Position numbers and translations under genes: made by a program. A stretch of DNA of 64,000 nt, taken from the NCBI RefSeq assembly GCF_902459465.1, contig NC_047082.1, positions 2,046,001 through 2,110,000 on the forward strand, given 5' to 3'. The notes below the pieces were generated by a model that saw only the letters and a list, made by a program, of their open reading frames with translations, had not been told where the DNA came from and did no database searches. Origin of the DNA: Asterias rubens. Taxonomy: Eukaryota > Echinodermata > Asteroidea > Forcipulatida > Asteriidae. Below are positions 48,008-60,000 of the stretch, one piece after another. Numbering within the stretch: the stretch's first letter is position 1; every line of letters starts with the position of its first letter.

Positions 48008-48200
48008 TGGTACCTTCTTGGCAACTCGCTGGAAGTGGGAACCTCATTGACCCGGAGTTTTCTCCAGTCAATGAGTGCATTTATAATTATAATAATTGTA
48101 AATGGTCTGGTACCTTCTTTGGCAAATCGCCGAGAAGTGGGAACCTTTGCGGATTGGAAATTTACCGTTCGCAAAGTGTAATTGGGAACCTTTGCGGACT
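48008..48200. repeat. Direct repeats with GGTACCTTCTT and GGGAACC
   Basis: Two blocks start GGTACCTTCTTGGCAACTCG and GGTACCTTCTTTGGCAAATC and continue with AAGTGGGAACCT. The second block adds GGGAACCTTTGCGGA.TGG twice. Confidence 0.65.
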
Positions 48201-48405
48201 GGCTGCAAAGTGTATTTATAATTGGAACTGGTATACTTCTTTATGAGTGGATATCACTGGATGGAATTAAATAAAGGGAAATCCCTTATATAATATTATT
48301 ATGAATTGGCGTTTTACCACGGAATTCAAAGTACGGAATAAATTAACTCTTGGCAGAGTTCACTACAACAACAAATCCTTGTGTCTGCATATATTTATCA
48401 GGTGG

Positions 48406-48433
48406 TAATTAATTAATTAATTAATTAATTAAT
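48406..48433. repeat. AATT microsatellite
   Basis: Seven uninterrupted copies of a four-base AATT/TTAA unit. Confidence 0.9.
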
Positions 48434-48913
48434 CTCCCATCCGGCGCAGCCTTTGGTGAAACCACTAACTTACAACAATTAGTTGTTATACAAAAGTAAA
48501 GTGCTGATTTTTAATAGATAATTGTAAAATAAAAAATTATGATTGATAAATTTGTGACATGGTGTTTACCGCAAGCCAAATATATATTGATACCTCACCA
48601 TGCAATGCCAATGGCTCAAATTCCATACATAACAACTTGTTTACTAAATTATACTTTCCATACAAACGGCGAAACCTAGTAAAAAAGTAGTAGGCCAAAG
48701 TACTCCAGTAGTTAAGTACTAGTAGTGACTACCGAGTACTGTAGTAATATGTCAGAAAGTAGTGAGTAATACCATGTCATCGAGCAATCTAATCTATGAT
48801 GATTATACTTGCGTTTTTCGAGTTGGTACGTGTACGAGTTGGTCAGTGTGTGTGTGTGTGTACGAGTTCGCGTGCGTGCGAGTTGACCAGCATTCGACTG
48901 CACTATATATAAC

Positions 48914-48933
48914 CATGGAGGAATTCCTCCATG
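48914..48933. repeat. Perfect 20-bp palindrome
   Basis: CATGGAGGAATTCCTCCATG reads the same on both strands with no spacer. Confidence 0.95.
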
Positions 48934-49045
48934 ATATAACCAATTTCTACCTCCAAACAATATACACATAATGAATGTTTATGAGTGCAATGGTGCGAAT
49001 AATGTTCATGAGTTGAAAGATGGAATGTTCTATTCAACGAGGAAT

Positions 49046-49090
49046 CATCAGTGACCCTGGACATTAATTTAATGTCCAGGGTCACTGATG
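49046..49090. repeat. Perfect inverted repeat, 22-bp arms, 1-bp spacer
   Basis: The left arm begins CATCAGTGACCCTGGACATT and the right arm ends AATGTCCAGGGTCACTGATG. Every base of the arms pairs. Confidence 0.95.
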
Positions 49091-50964
49091 ACTCCTGTCA
49101 GTCAGTGGGTTCTGCGCGCGGTAGTCCCAGTCGGTCAAGGTCAGCTTGTTCATTTAGTTCGGTGAAAAGGTTCTAGATAAAGTTACAAACCTTACTCAGT
49201 CCTTCCTGCTCGGCTCAGGCACCTCTTCTCATCAATTCACAACTTCTCGGAAGTCAGTGGATGTAATTTTTGTTTACATCTGTTTACATAAATCTGGGGG
49301 ACGATCGACAACCCCACACGTACATGACTTTACGTTCGCGCTTCGCCTTGTTGTTTTTGTGTCAAAAGACGATAAGTTTACTCCTACTCTTGAGGGCGCT
49401 CTTTAAAAAGAGCTGAGGCGAGCGATCTTTCGAATTTTGAGACGGTCGGTAGGTAGCACACACAGGACGGTATAAAAATCTAAGCGTGTTTTTTTCCCCC
49501 AGGGAAGATGAGGGTACAACAACAACGTGTGCCTTATGGAGGAAAACTCCATGGCCTTACCGTCCCGAAATCGAAAGACGGAAAAAAGTTCAAACAAAGT
49601 TAAGCTCAAAGATTTTGAGAAAGTCAGTACATTTTATTTCTGAAATAAAGAAAAGTAAAGACACAGGACGATAAGAGTAAAATTAATGTCAGTAAAGAAT
49701 TTTCAACGAGATTTTGTACACAGAGCTGTAAAAGAGACAAAATACAAAGTAAGGAAAGTCAAATCACCCTAAGAAAGGTCACTCACTTTTGTACAAGTTT
49801 ATTGAGCTGTGTACATTTGGTAATGAATACATTTTGGCAAGTTCCATCTTCGTCATGAAGTTATGCAAACCATGCACTATTTGTAAACACTTTTATTTGT
49901 TTACTTTATAAATATCATTTCTAAGTACACATTTTCACTATATCAAACCACATTGGTGTTTCTAAGTTGTTATCAACACAGTTCTTGTGTACCTGTTCTA
50001 ATGTTTGTACTCAAGGGATTATCGACAACCGTGCTTTTGTGACAGGAAATAGAATTTGTAAGTTCTCTTAAAGGGATAAAGCATAGGTGTTTAGATGACA
50101 GACAATATATAATAATATTTCTCAGCGGAAAACAAATACAAATTCAAATTGATCATTGGTTTACGATCCACTTTAGGTTAAATATCAAATAAAGTGTGTT
50201 TTCCAACCAAATCTGTTTTGGTGTATCTATAATAAAAAAGGGCCAGTTTTGGCGTTTTCATAATTTAATAATTTTGCACGACACTAACAAAAATATTATT
50301 TGCGATTAAAATTACGCATAGAATCACTTGTATCTAGAGAGCAGCATAATTTCAACAAAAACAGCCAGCCAAGTATTAATCGGTGTATTATTTCAATTAT
50401 ATTGATGACAAACCCATCCAAAGCACAAGTAAATAATTTATTTGAATACTGTCTGAACATACAACTTTAAACAAAAGTTACCGATTGGGCAGAAAAGAAA
50501 AAAGAAGACTCTGAAACACTGCTTGCAAGTAAACTTTCTCCAAGCCGACCAAAGTTAGACAACAATCTTCTTTATTTTCCGGATATCAAAATATTAAACA
50601 ATTGGCATCACAAAAGTGGTTTGAATAATATCGTGTTCAACTAGTGCTCTCAAAATTGTTCTTAACAACAATCAAGTGTATTTCCTTTTGAACCAAAGTT
50701 TCAATATCTGTAAGTACAATCTCTGTGATTTTCTTTTTTTTCTTGTGTTTTAGGAGGGGAGATAGTGGTATAAAAAGGGTGCAACTATAAAATTAGAACC
50801 TTTAAAAGTAAATTATCATGCGGGATGGAAATGACAGGAATGGAATACTCCAACACATAATACTAATTTGAACAGCACTACAATTTTCGTTCGGCCATCT
50901 GGAGACTTTGGGAATCTTTGTCAAAATGACATATGAAAAGGTTAACATGCAACGTTTGAAACGT

Positions 50965-51182
50965 TGCTAAGCACACAAATTAATTGCTTAGCATGAAATT
51001 TCTCCCTTTATAAAATTAGGAATACCAACTAAATTTCCACGTGATTTTCAGGACAAGCAAACAACAGCTGAGTACCAGTAAGAAGCAACATCCAACAAAT
51101 GGAGTTTGGTTGGTAATCCTGTGAAGAAATTTCATGCTAAGCAAATTGTTGTGTTAGCAGCGCTAGGTAATTGGGCCCAGGC
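50965..51182. mobile_element. Foldback element with TGCTAAGCA motifs
   Basis: Shares AATTTCCACGTGATTTTCAG, ACAACAGCTGA and AAATTTCATGCTAAGCAAA-type sequence with 56678-56929. Ends carry GCTAAGCA and GCTTAGCA in inverted orientation. Fragments with the same GTGCTTAGCAATTTGTT motif occur at 8570-8640, 26290 and 27020. Confidence 0.65.
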
Positions 51183-51899
51183 CCCTGACCGGAACCCAGG
51201 TCAATTCTGACAGGGAAGTTTTAGAGTGCAAGTTGTTAAACCGGTGTACGTATTATAAGTAAAACCAAACATAAAATGTAATAACTTACGGAGATCATTA
51301 ATCTAAAGATCGTAGATCTGAGCATGTCCACATATTCGAGAAAATGTAAATAATTCAGCCACTGATCTTTATTATACTGACTTGGAAGAGGTTATCCCCC
51401 TGTACTGTTTCCCGAGTAAGTCTGCTGCCAACTAGTGTCCCAAACATTTAAACAATTTAAAGAAACAGGAAAACAAAAATCGGCTCATAAAGCAGAAAAC
51501 CAATCAAGAGCTGGTATCCAGACTGGTATACTGCTCTTGCCCTTCCACAGCTTTCTCAAATCACTTAGATTTTCTGTCTGTCAACCTCATGAATCTACTG
51601 AATAGTAGCTTGAGCCCTATCACTTGTGCAATATTTTAAGTCGTTTTAATTTATCTACAAGTTTAGGTTTTATTTATTTATTTATTTATTTCCCTTTATT
51701 GTTTATCCTTACCCCATCTGTTATTTTTACTTATTTATTTATTTTTAATTTAATTTATTTTTTATTCTTAATATATATTTAGCATTTTCTATTGATTTTT
51801 AATTTTCTGCTTTTATTATTGCTTTGTGTACTATATTATGTTAAATCTATATTAATTTTATTGTGTACCCCAGGTGTGGGGCAACAGATCTACGGATCA

Positions 51900-52015
51900 T
51901 AGTATGTATTTGCTTTTGTTGTCCCTTGCCCATCTTGGGGTATAATGTTGTCAATGTATTTTGTTTTGTACTGTTATGGCGAATAAAATAAAATAAATAA
52001 ATGAATAAATAAAAA
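51900..52015 (+). repeat. Possible 3' tail of a non-LTR retroposon
   Basis: TTGTTTTGTACTGTTATGGC is followed by a short repeated AATAAA/AATAAATG tail at 51983-52014, as seen at the 3' ends of many LINEs. No reverse transcriptase frame precedes it, so this is a weak call. Confidence 0.3.
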
Positions 52016-53171
52016 ATGATAATCATCATTTTCCTTGAGCTTATTATAGTTTTCCGAAGTTGTTGCCTAAAGTTGTTGCCTATGCATGAATACGTAGACT
52101 TCCAGTAATTTGATTGTGGCAAATTGTATGGAGCTGCTAAAACAAAACTAATGCCATTGCATTGTTTTAATTAGACTTGCCAGTTAGGTTGATCCACGAC
52201 CACGTGGACAGAAACTGGGTTTGAATTTCGCTAGCGAGTAACGGACTGATCCTACTCTATCCAGACAAAGACATCGTTTTATTGTATAGTTTTATAGCCA
52301 AGGACTCTCTGGCATGGCGTATTCAAATTATGTGTATGCCCCACACACTACGTATAAGAATGTAAACTAAATGGGTATTATAGACATATAGATTAATAAT
52401 TTATACATATATTGCTGTACACTTTGTAAAAAAGGGAAATATTAAACACTTATTCAGGTCGATATATTAAGTAAACTTTTACCATGAAACCATAAATCTA
52501 CGTATTAAGAGAACACAATCACAAATCGGACATATAAAAACACAGTGTGCTTTGATTACTTAGTAATTAGGACTATGACTCTGTGGTGGCTAGATAAAGA
52601 TATTGAAAAGCAAAGAGGTATTTAAATCAGTCTATTTAGTAAAGTGAAGTGCGTGAAATGCAAGCTGTGAAATGGTCATCATGTTGAACTCAATATCCAC
52701 CCCTAGAGTTTAGTACGAGTATAGGGAAGATAAGACAAAATAACCATAGTACCAGTGTATCGCCCCGCCCTCATCTTTTTGTATTATTTTTTATTTTACA
52801 GTTCTATTTCAAAAAGCCAAATTGTCGGTGCATTTCTCATTAAACTTGTAAGTACACGAAGTAAGTGGTTGCTTTAAACTGACCAACTTGTGCCAGTTTA
52901 AATTAAAGATGCTTGGTGGCCATCTTTAAAAGAAATACAAAATAAAAAGGCCCTCATCCTCCTCTTTTCTAAAAAAAAAAACACCCGAGACGATCAACTT
53001 GTATTTGTTTTTATTTGAACTAACATGTTCAACAAATTAATTGTCAAGCTTTTCTGAATAAAAATAATCCACTAATTGTTCGCACACAGAGCTTAATGTC
53101 AGGTTCCTCATGTAATCAATGTGCTCTCAAACGAATACATACGGGGATATACTATAATTTGACTAAAGCCA

Positions 53172-53590
53172 CAGTTTCATCTCATTCATACTTGACACAC
53201 CGTTGGCCCTTCTCGACTCACGGCTTCGGCTTTGGATTTGGCTGCAGGCTCCGTTCTATATATAGTCTGAAGCCCCGAGGGCAGTTTCATCTCATTAATA
53301 CTTGACACACCATTCGCCCTTCTCGACTCACGGCTTCGGCTTTGGATTTGGCTGCAGGCTCCGTTCTATAGTCTGAAGCCCTGAGGGCAGTTTCATCTCA
53401 TTCACACTTGACACACCGTTGGCCCTTCTCGACTCACGGCTTCGGCTTTGGCTGCAGGCTCCGTTCTATAGTCTGAAGCCCTGAGGGCAGTTTCATCTCA
53501 TTCACACTTGACACACCGTTGGCCCTTCTCGACTCACGGCTTCGGCTTTGGATTTGGCTGCAGGCTCCGGTCTATAGTCTAAAGCCCTTA
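53172..53590. repeat. Tandem repeat, four units of 100-110 bp
   Basis: Units start at about 53172, 53282, 53388 and 53488 with CAGTTTCATCTCATT, followed by CCCTTCTCGACTCACGGC and CTGCAGGCTCCGTTCTATA. The repeat ends about 210 bp from the stop codon of the orexin-type receptor and lies in its 3' flank or 3'UTR. Confidence 0.9.
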
Positions 53591-53802
53591 TTAGCGCGTA
53601 CGCAAAGTACGTTCAAATTGTCAAAACAACCGCGGGGCAAAGCTAGCCTGAGCCGAATCTGGGGCCGAAGCCGTGGTTTCGAAAAGGGCCTATGTCTAAA
53701 CACACAACCAAGACAGCTAACTCGATCTAACAAAAGTCTATGAAGTGCGCAGGGGGGAACTCCAGAAATGCTGCCGAAAAACACACACAGACACACTCTA
53801 AT

Positions 53803-54005
53803 CTAAGCCTCGGTTGTATGTACAATAGAATTGGGTCGGTTAGCCATAGAGAAGCACTCCGTATTGGTGTTTGCGCGGCTGTCTGATATCGCAGAGCTTT
53901 GGTTGAAGGACTGGCATTTGGTGTAACGCTGGGTGTAACGGGAGTGCCGTTTGGAGTCGGAACCACAACAGTTGAACGTCATCTTGAATGCTTGACGAAA
54001 CTTTG
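53803..54005 (-). CDS. Orexin-type receptor exon 6 (C-tail)
   Basis: Acceptor CCTTTCTTTGCAG; completes an alanine codon and continues KFRQAFKMTFNCC with a Ser/Thr-rich tail ending IVHTTEA and TAG. The KFRxAFK...FNCC start is typical of this family and confirms the long fourth-to-sixth exon chain. Confidence 0.85.
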
Positions 54006-57000
54006 CTGCAAAGAAAGGAACAAGGTAGAATTCAAAGTTTTGCCTATCACTCAGTCTGGGTCTACATCTTGAGCAATATTTCAATAAGATGGTCAAGCGT
54101 TGAGTTGTGCTTTATATGAACAAGTGGTCAGATGGAAAAAGTGGTTAGATAAGGCAGAGTCGAATCTTCGCTCACGTTTCAATTGTCTCAAAAGCCACCA
54201 CTTGTTGCCCACAATTGTAATACAAGAGTAGGGCTGGTGTAGTCCAAAAACTAAGTTCCATCATGAGCAAGGGTTTGCAATCTGCTTTCCTTTAGAGTCA
54301 TGTCACGCGAGGCAATTTACAGGTAACCAGTTCCAGTCAACCTAAAATAAACAGAATTCGTCTGCATTTGAATTTGTCAGGTACTTTTCTTGGGGGTCGT
54401 AAGAAAGAAATTACTCATAGCATGCACTGCAGTTGGTTGCCTCCAAGTTACCCCGTGTGACTTCCTATAACAGCTTCAACAAAGCTTAACTACTTTGCAA
54501 AAAGATTTCAAATGCAATCTCCACAGACTACACATCCTCAATCATTTAGTCGTTTTAAAGTATACCCTTATGACACTTACTCTAACAACATAGTACGACA
54601 ACTTTCCCTAAACCACAGCGCTACGATTCCTATTCGTTGGAATCCATCTTTTGGGAGCAGTGACGTTATGATGACGTAATGTACCGGTGCTTCCCTGACA
54701 GCGCAAAAGACTTCGAAATTCTCTCCGGAATTTTTCTAAGGGTGGATGAATTTGAGATATTGGAATCGCGACATACAACAGTTATGGGCTCTGGTGAATA
54801 CAAATGATGGCAACAGATGGTTATGAACTTTCGCAGTTTTCATGCACTGGTTAAAATTTCAACTCAAAATTTGGAAGCAGTTTTTGTTATCGCAAGAACA
54901 CTGTGACGAAATGCATAAACACAAAATGGGCACGCCTGAACGAGATGATGGTTAAAGTGCATGCAGTGGCGCAACCTTGCAGTGGGTTAAGTGTTTGATA
55001 GGGTTAAAAGGAAAACTCCGCGTTGACATGCTGGGATGGGTTTATGGCGGCAGATGAGACTAGGTCGCACCTGTGTGCCCCCCCCCCCCTCCTTCCCCTA
55101 TTAAGGTTCCCCATTATAGATAAACCACCCTAGTTAACAGCTTCTCCTATTAGCAGATAATGTATCGTTAATCAAAACCACAACCCACGGAATCTGTTAT
55201 TTTTCTTTCATTACAAAATGTTAAACATGCAGTTTGGACACTTAATACGAATATTATAGGGTATGAAATGTTAGAAAACAGACAAATTGAAACAAAAATT
55301 GGTGACTGTTCAACATACAATGTTAAAGTTAATTCACAAGCAACACATTTGTTCTCAAACCATAAAAAGAAACCCTTTGTAGACAGAATAGATTGAATGA
55401 TTCAATATTTTAGGAGAACATACATTTTAAACACAGAGACAATAGATACAATACAAGAATGGAGAAAGTCGGTTCAAAACCAAAGCAAATAGTTACAAGG
55501 TGCTCAATTATGTGACATGGTGTATCCCCCCACCCAAAAAAAAGAAAAGACAAAAAGAAAAAACCAATACTGTGTCTTCATTATGTTCTGAAAATCTTGG
55601 GAATTATTAGACGCAAGTTGGAGATCTAGACATATTCGAGAAAAAAGAGTTCACACTTTGTCTGTCGTCATCCCAAGATATATTCAATAGTACACTCTAC
55701 TCTAATTAAAACTGGATGGAAGTTTTAGAGCTCCGTAGAAGAAGGTACGTAAACCTTGCACACAATCATTTTTACTACACAACCACAGTTTGGTCTTGCC
55801 CCCTGTGTGCATTACAGTTTTGTCCCCTTCATAGCTAAAAGAGCCCAGACTAAGTTGCGTCATTATTTCATGATGCAGTCATTTGGGATTTCCTGTCACT
55901 ATAATCAATATAATATATTTAAAATTTATGATACCTTTTGAAACTAGCTTTATAGTTCAAATTATTTTGTTGTTCGTAGTGTTTTTACTGGTTTCATTTA
56001 GATTAACAGCCGATCTGGCCTAATTTTATATAGTTCTGTTGTGAGTTGTAAATGAATAATTTAATTTAAGTTTTGGTTTTCTTTTTTTCGTAATACTTTC
56101 AAAATGTTTATTCTTATTACGCTATATAAATACTGTTTTCATACTATTGGTTTGAGTGTCAGGAATATCATGGCTGCGTCATGACGTCATCATGCACTGC
56201 ATTATGAAAACTTACCACTCATAAAGTTGTATATAAGAGGATTGATGGCACTGTTGATAAACGCCATCATGTGGGCAATGAGATAAGCAACGCCAAGGTT
56301 AGCACTGTGAGCCATCATATCAACGTTCGCCTGGGAGAACGCACCGAACGCACTAGATGCATAACAAATGGGTAAAAGTAGGATTTGAAACTGTGTATGG
56401 TGGAAATACGATATAGTTGGTAACACCATGTAAGCTTTCTCTAGAAGACGATCAGAGCATACTGATCGAAACGTCGAGTTGAAACCAACGGTTCTTTTCA
56501 GAACCACCCCAACTCATTAGAGATAGTCATTACATGGTGTTACCGCAAACCTTTCTATAAATGGGTAAAACAAAATATGTCAAATTAATCATCTGAGTAA
56601 AGACATTTCCAGAATAGAAATTTCAAATTATTGTTGTCGAGCACACATCTAGAGGGTTTTCCTGTTTCAAATGGGCAGGGCCCAATTTCATAGCGCTGCT
56701 AAGCATAACCAAATTGCTCAGCATGAAATTTCTCCCTTGATAAAAACAGGAATGTCAACCAAATTTCCACGTGATTTTCAGGACAAGTAAACAACAGCTG
56801 AATACCAGTAAGAAAAACAACATGCAACAAATGGACATTTTGTTATCCTGTTTTTATCAAGGAAGACATTTCATGCTAAGCAAAATGTTTGTGCTAAGCA
56901 GCTTTATGAAACTGGGCCAGGGACGTTTGTACCATTTGTGCAACTAATTTAAGACATGAAATAGATTATTTTTGTATCGGCGACGACCATAACCAAGGGA

Positions 57001-60000
57001 TTTTCCAATTTCCAATTAGTCAAACAAATTTATAGTGCTGATGTATTTTACTGGTTGAGGACACGGTAATCGTCTCGCTATGTCACTGTTTTGGCTTGAG
57101 TAATGAAGTGGAGAATTAGAAATTGTCCAGCCACGTTTTAAAGTCACGGGCCGACTATCTGTGTTTTAGCCGTATCCAAGTTAGCTGCTATAGTTACGAC
57201 TGTTGCTAAGGGTTCTGACATACTTTCTTCCCGAAATGATGACGCACAAGTATAGCTGTAGCCGTATAGCTATATACACCAATTCGTACACGGCCTAAGC
57301 ACAGGTAAATGAGAAAAACACTGAATGTAAACTATTTGTTTGGGTCGCCTTATATTGGAATCATGATGCACTATGCACGAATGAATGTTCCTTTGGTTTT
57401 ACTAACCTTAAAACATTCAGCACACGAATTGGAAGATAGCATACAGCGAAGATGACCACTACCACAATCAGCATACGAGCTACCTTACGGCGAGATTGCA
57501 GTTGGGCTTCGGCGCTCTTGTTCATTACCCTTTTGCCCTTTGCATGGCCGGAGTTGTTGTTCCCAGCTTTTTTACCTTGGCAACTTGTCTCGTCACTTGG
57601 GATACCAGACCACAGTCGTACACAAACCTGCAAAACGGAACAAGGGCACCAGACCAGGGGAGCACAGTCATAAGAAAGGGTTTATATACCGAGAGCCTGG
57701 TGACATTTCATTAACAATTTAAGCACAAAAGGTTTGATGGTACCAAGTCATTGTCTGTTAGACGTTACTTACTACTTAGATGAGGACATTACATAGGGAC
57801 CAATAAACAGTAAAGAAAATTAAGACACAATAATGGCAAATTACAGTACCATTACAGTTTTGTGTAGATGTTGTTCTTTTGGTAAGTCTTGCATTAGAAC
57901 CAAGGCAAGATATAGTTCCCTAAGAACTACATAGCAAAGTAGATATACACAACGTGTAATAGCAAATCGAAACACTGTCACAGCATCACCATGAACTGAA
58001 GAAACAGCAACGATAGTCTTATAATATATCAGAGATATTGTGGTATTTGACACCTCTGTAATAAAGAAATACGGCCAACAGAGGGCAGTGTGTGTCTACT
58101 CACCATCATGTACGCAAGTCCGATTATGTAGAGAGGAATGATGTACGTAAACACCAGCATAACAACATAGTATGCTTTCCTCCCTTCGGTTTTATCCCAT
58201 TTTTTCTAGAAAGGACAAAATAATAGCACTTGGTTAAAACAAAGTCTTTGAAAAGTTGTCTTCGTTTTACATGTTTTCTCTTCGCTAATTCCGTGGAAGA
58301 AAACGAGTCAAACCTATTACCCAACATCAATGCAAGACACACACACTCTAAACAAAGTTCCCACTTGTCAAACCTGACCTGGATTCGGTTGCCTGACCCA
58401 TTTACGGGCCAGGCTTATCTCGCTGGAAAGTGGTAAAACTTCATTTTATTTTAACTCAGATTATTCGTTATTGGGGGGGGGGGGGGGAGATTATAGAACA
58501 GATTCTGAGTCATACTGGACCAGAACATGAAAGTTAAGTGTACGACCCGTGAAGGAGGGTTATGTATTTACAGCTCAAAGTAGACATCAAACTAGTATAT
58601 CACATATCTTCAAATGCTTGAACAACAATAATTTAAAGTTCTCAAACCTCCTTGCACTTCCCAGCTACTTGTGAAATTTAACAGTTTTTTTTCTCACATT
58701 GCTAAGCTCCTCGGAATAAGAAATAATATAAAATGATGGCGCTCTACAAAAAGCCCTATGTCTAATTGATTGATTGACCAACTTATTGACTGATTGTTGA
58801 TTGATTGACTGATTGGTTGATTGACCAATTGATTGACTGATTGGTTGATTGTGTTTTCACTCACTTCTACACATTTTGAAAGCCACACTGGGTTGGCGCC
58901 ATCCATCCATTGTTGACTGGTTACTTCCATTGTGAGTGGATTGGCCAGAGTGATGGCAAGTGACACGCACCAGATGACGATGACTGAGATGATGGTACGT
59001 CTGGCTGAGCTCTGGAACTTCAGAGGGTAACAGATTGCCAGGAACCTGTCCACTGCGATCATTGTCAACGTGAAAACAGACACGCACACTGAGGTGTTCT
59101 GAAATAGCAAGATATTACAAAATCTCATTATTAACTTTGAAAAGTGGATCGTAACAGATTGCAATATTGGAACTCATTGACTATGTAAAGATGTATTGAA
59201 CACAAACCAAACATGGCGTATTGTGAAAAAGTAACAACAACAACAACAACAAAACATATACAACCCAAACCCAAACAACAAAACATATAAAACCCAAACC
59301 CGACCAACAAAACGTATAAAACCCAAACCCGACCAACAAAACATAAAACACCCCAACTCACTTCAAACCATGAAAGTATTTAGTGAGTTCAAATTCTGTA
59401 AACCAAACATTATAGTTCTTGTTAAAGTTTATCAAACATATTGATGCAATTTTAAAAAATACTTTAAATTATTCATGAACTCAAATAATAGTATGTACCT
59501 TTTAGAATTTTGTTTTTCTCCGAACAAGGACAGCAGACCTTGTTTGGTATTCAATATTTTGATCACACCTTAGTACTGTGCAATTCTCTGAGGTAGTATC
59601 ACTTTTCCAGAAGTGCGTGTCCGCAATGTATACTTGTAAAACTTCAAGCACTCTTCAGCAACCCCTTGAAACTTCTTCAGTGAAGACCATCATAAATCAC
59701 TATTGAACTATGACCTTGATTCTGTGAAGTGAACTTTTGTCCTAATGAAAACTGGTTTCATTTTTGTTTATACCAACATTCCTTAACCTAATGAAAATGA
59801 ATATGTAAATACAAGTCATGCGATTTAAAATAGTTGCAAGCCATTTGCGCGCATTTTTTTGGCCTTTTCAGGCAACTCTGTTTGTCCTTCGTCCCTGTTT
59901 ACGTCACTCTATGCATGCATGAGCGCATCCAACGATATTATTGTTAACTTAAAAGTCTGCTGCCAGCTTGCGTTTCTTCATCATTCTCTAAATATCGACT

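Larger units (their letters stand above)
45300..53170. other. Long intergenic region, no coding gene supported
   Basis: Contains TACATGT-rich sequence near 46040-46070, a direct repeat pair at 48008-48200, an (AATT)n microsatellite at 48406-48433, palindromes at 48914-48933 and 49046-49090, a moderately CpG-rich patch at 49255-49480 and an AT-rich TTTATTTA tract at 51670-51850. CHDH 5' exons and its promoter may lie within it. Open frames are short and without motifs. Confidence 0.5.
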
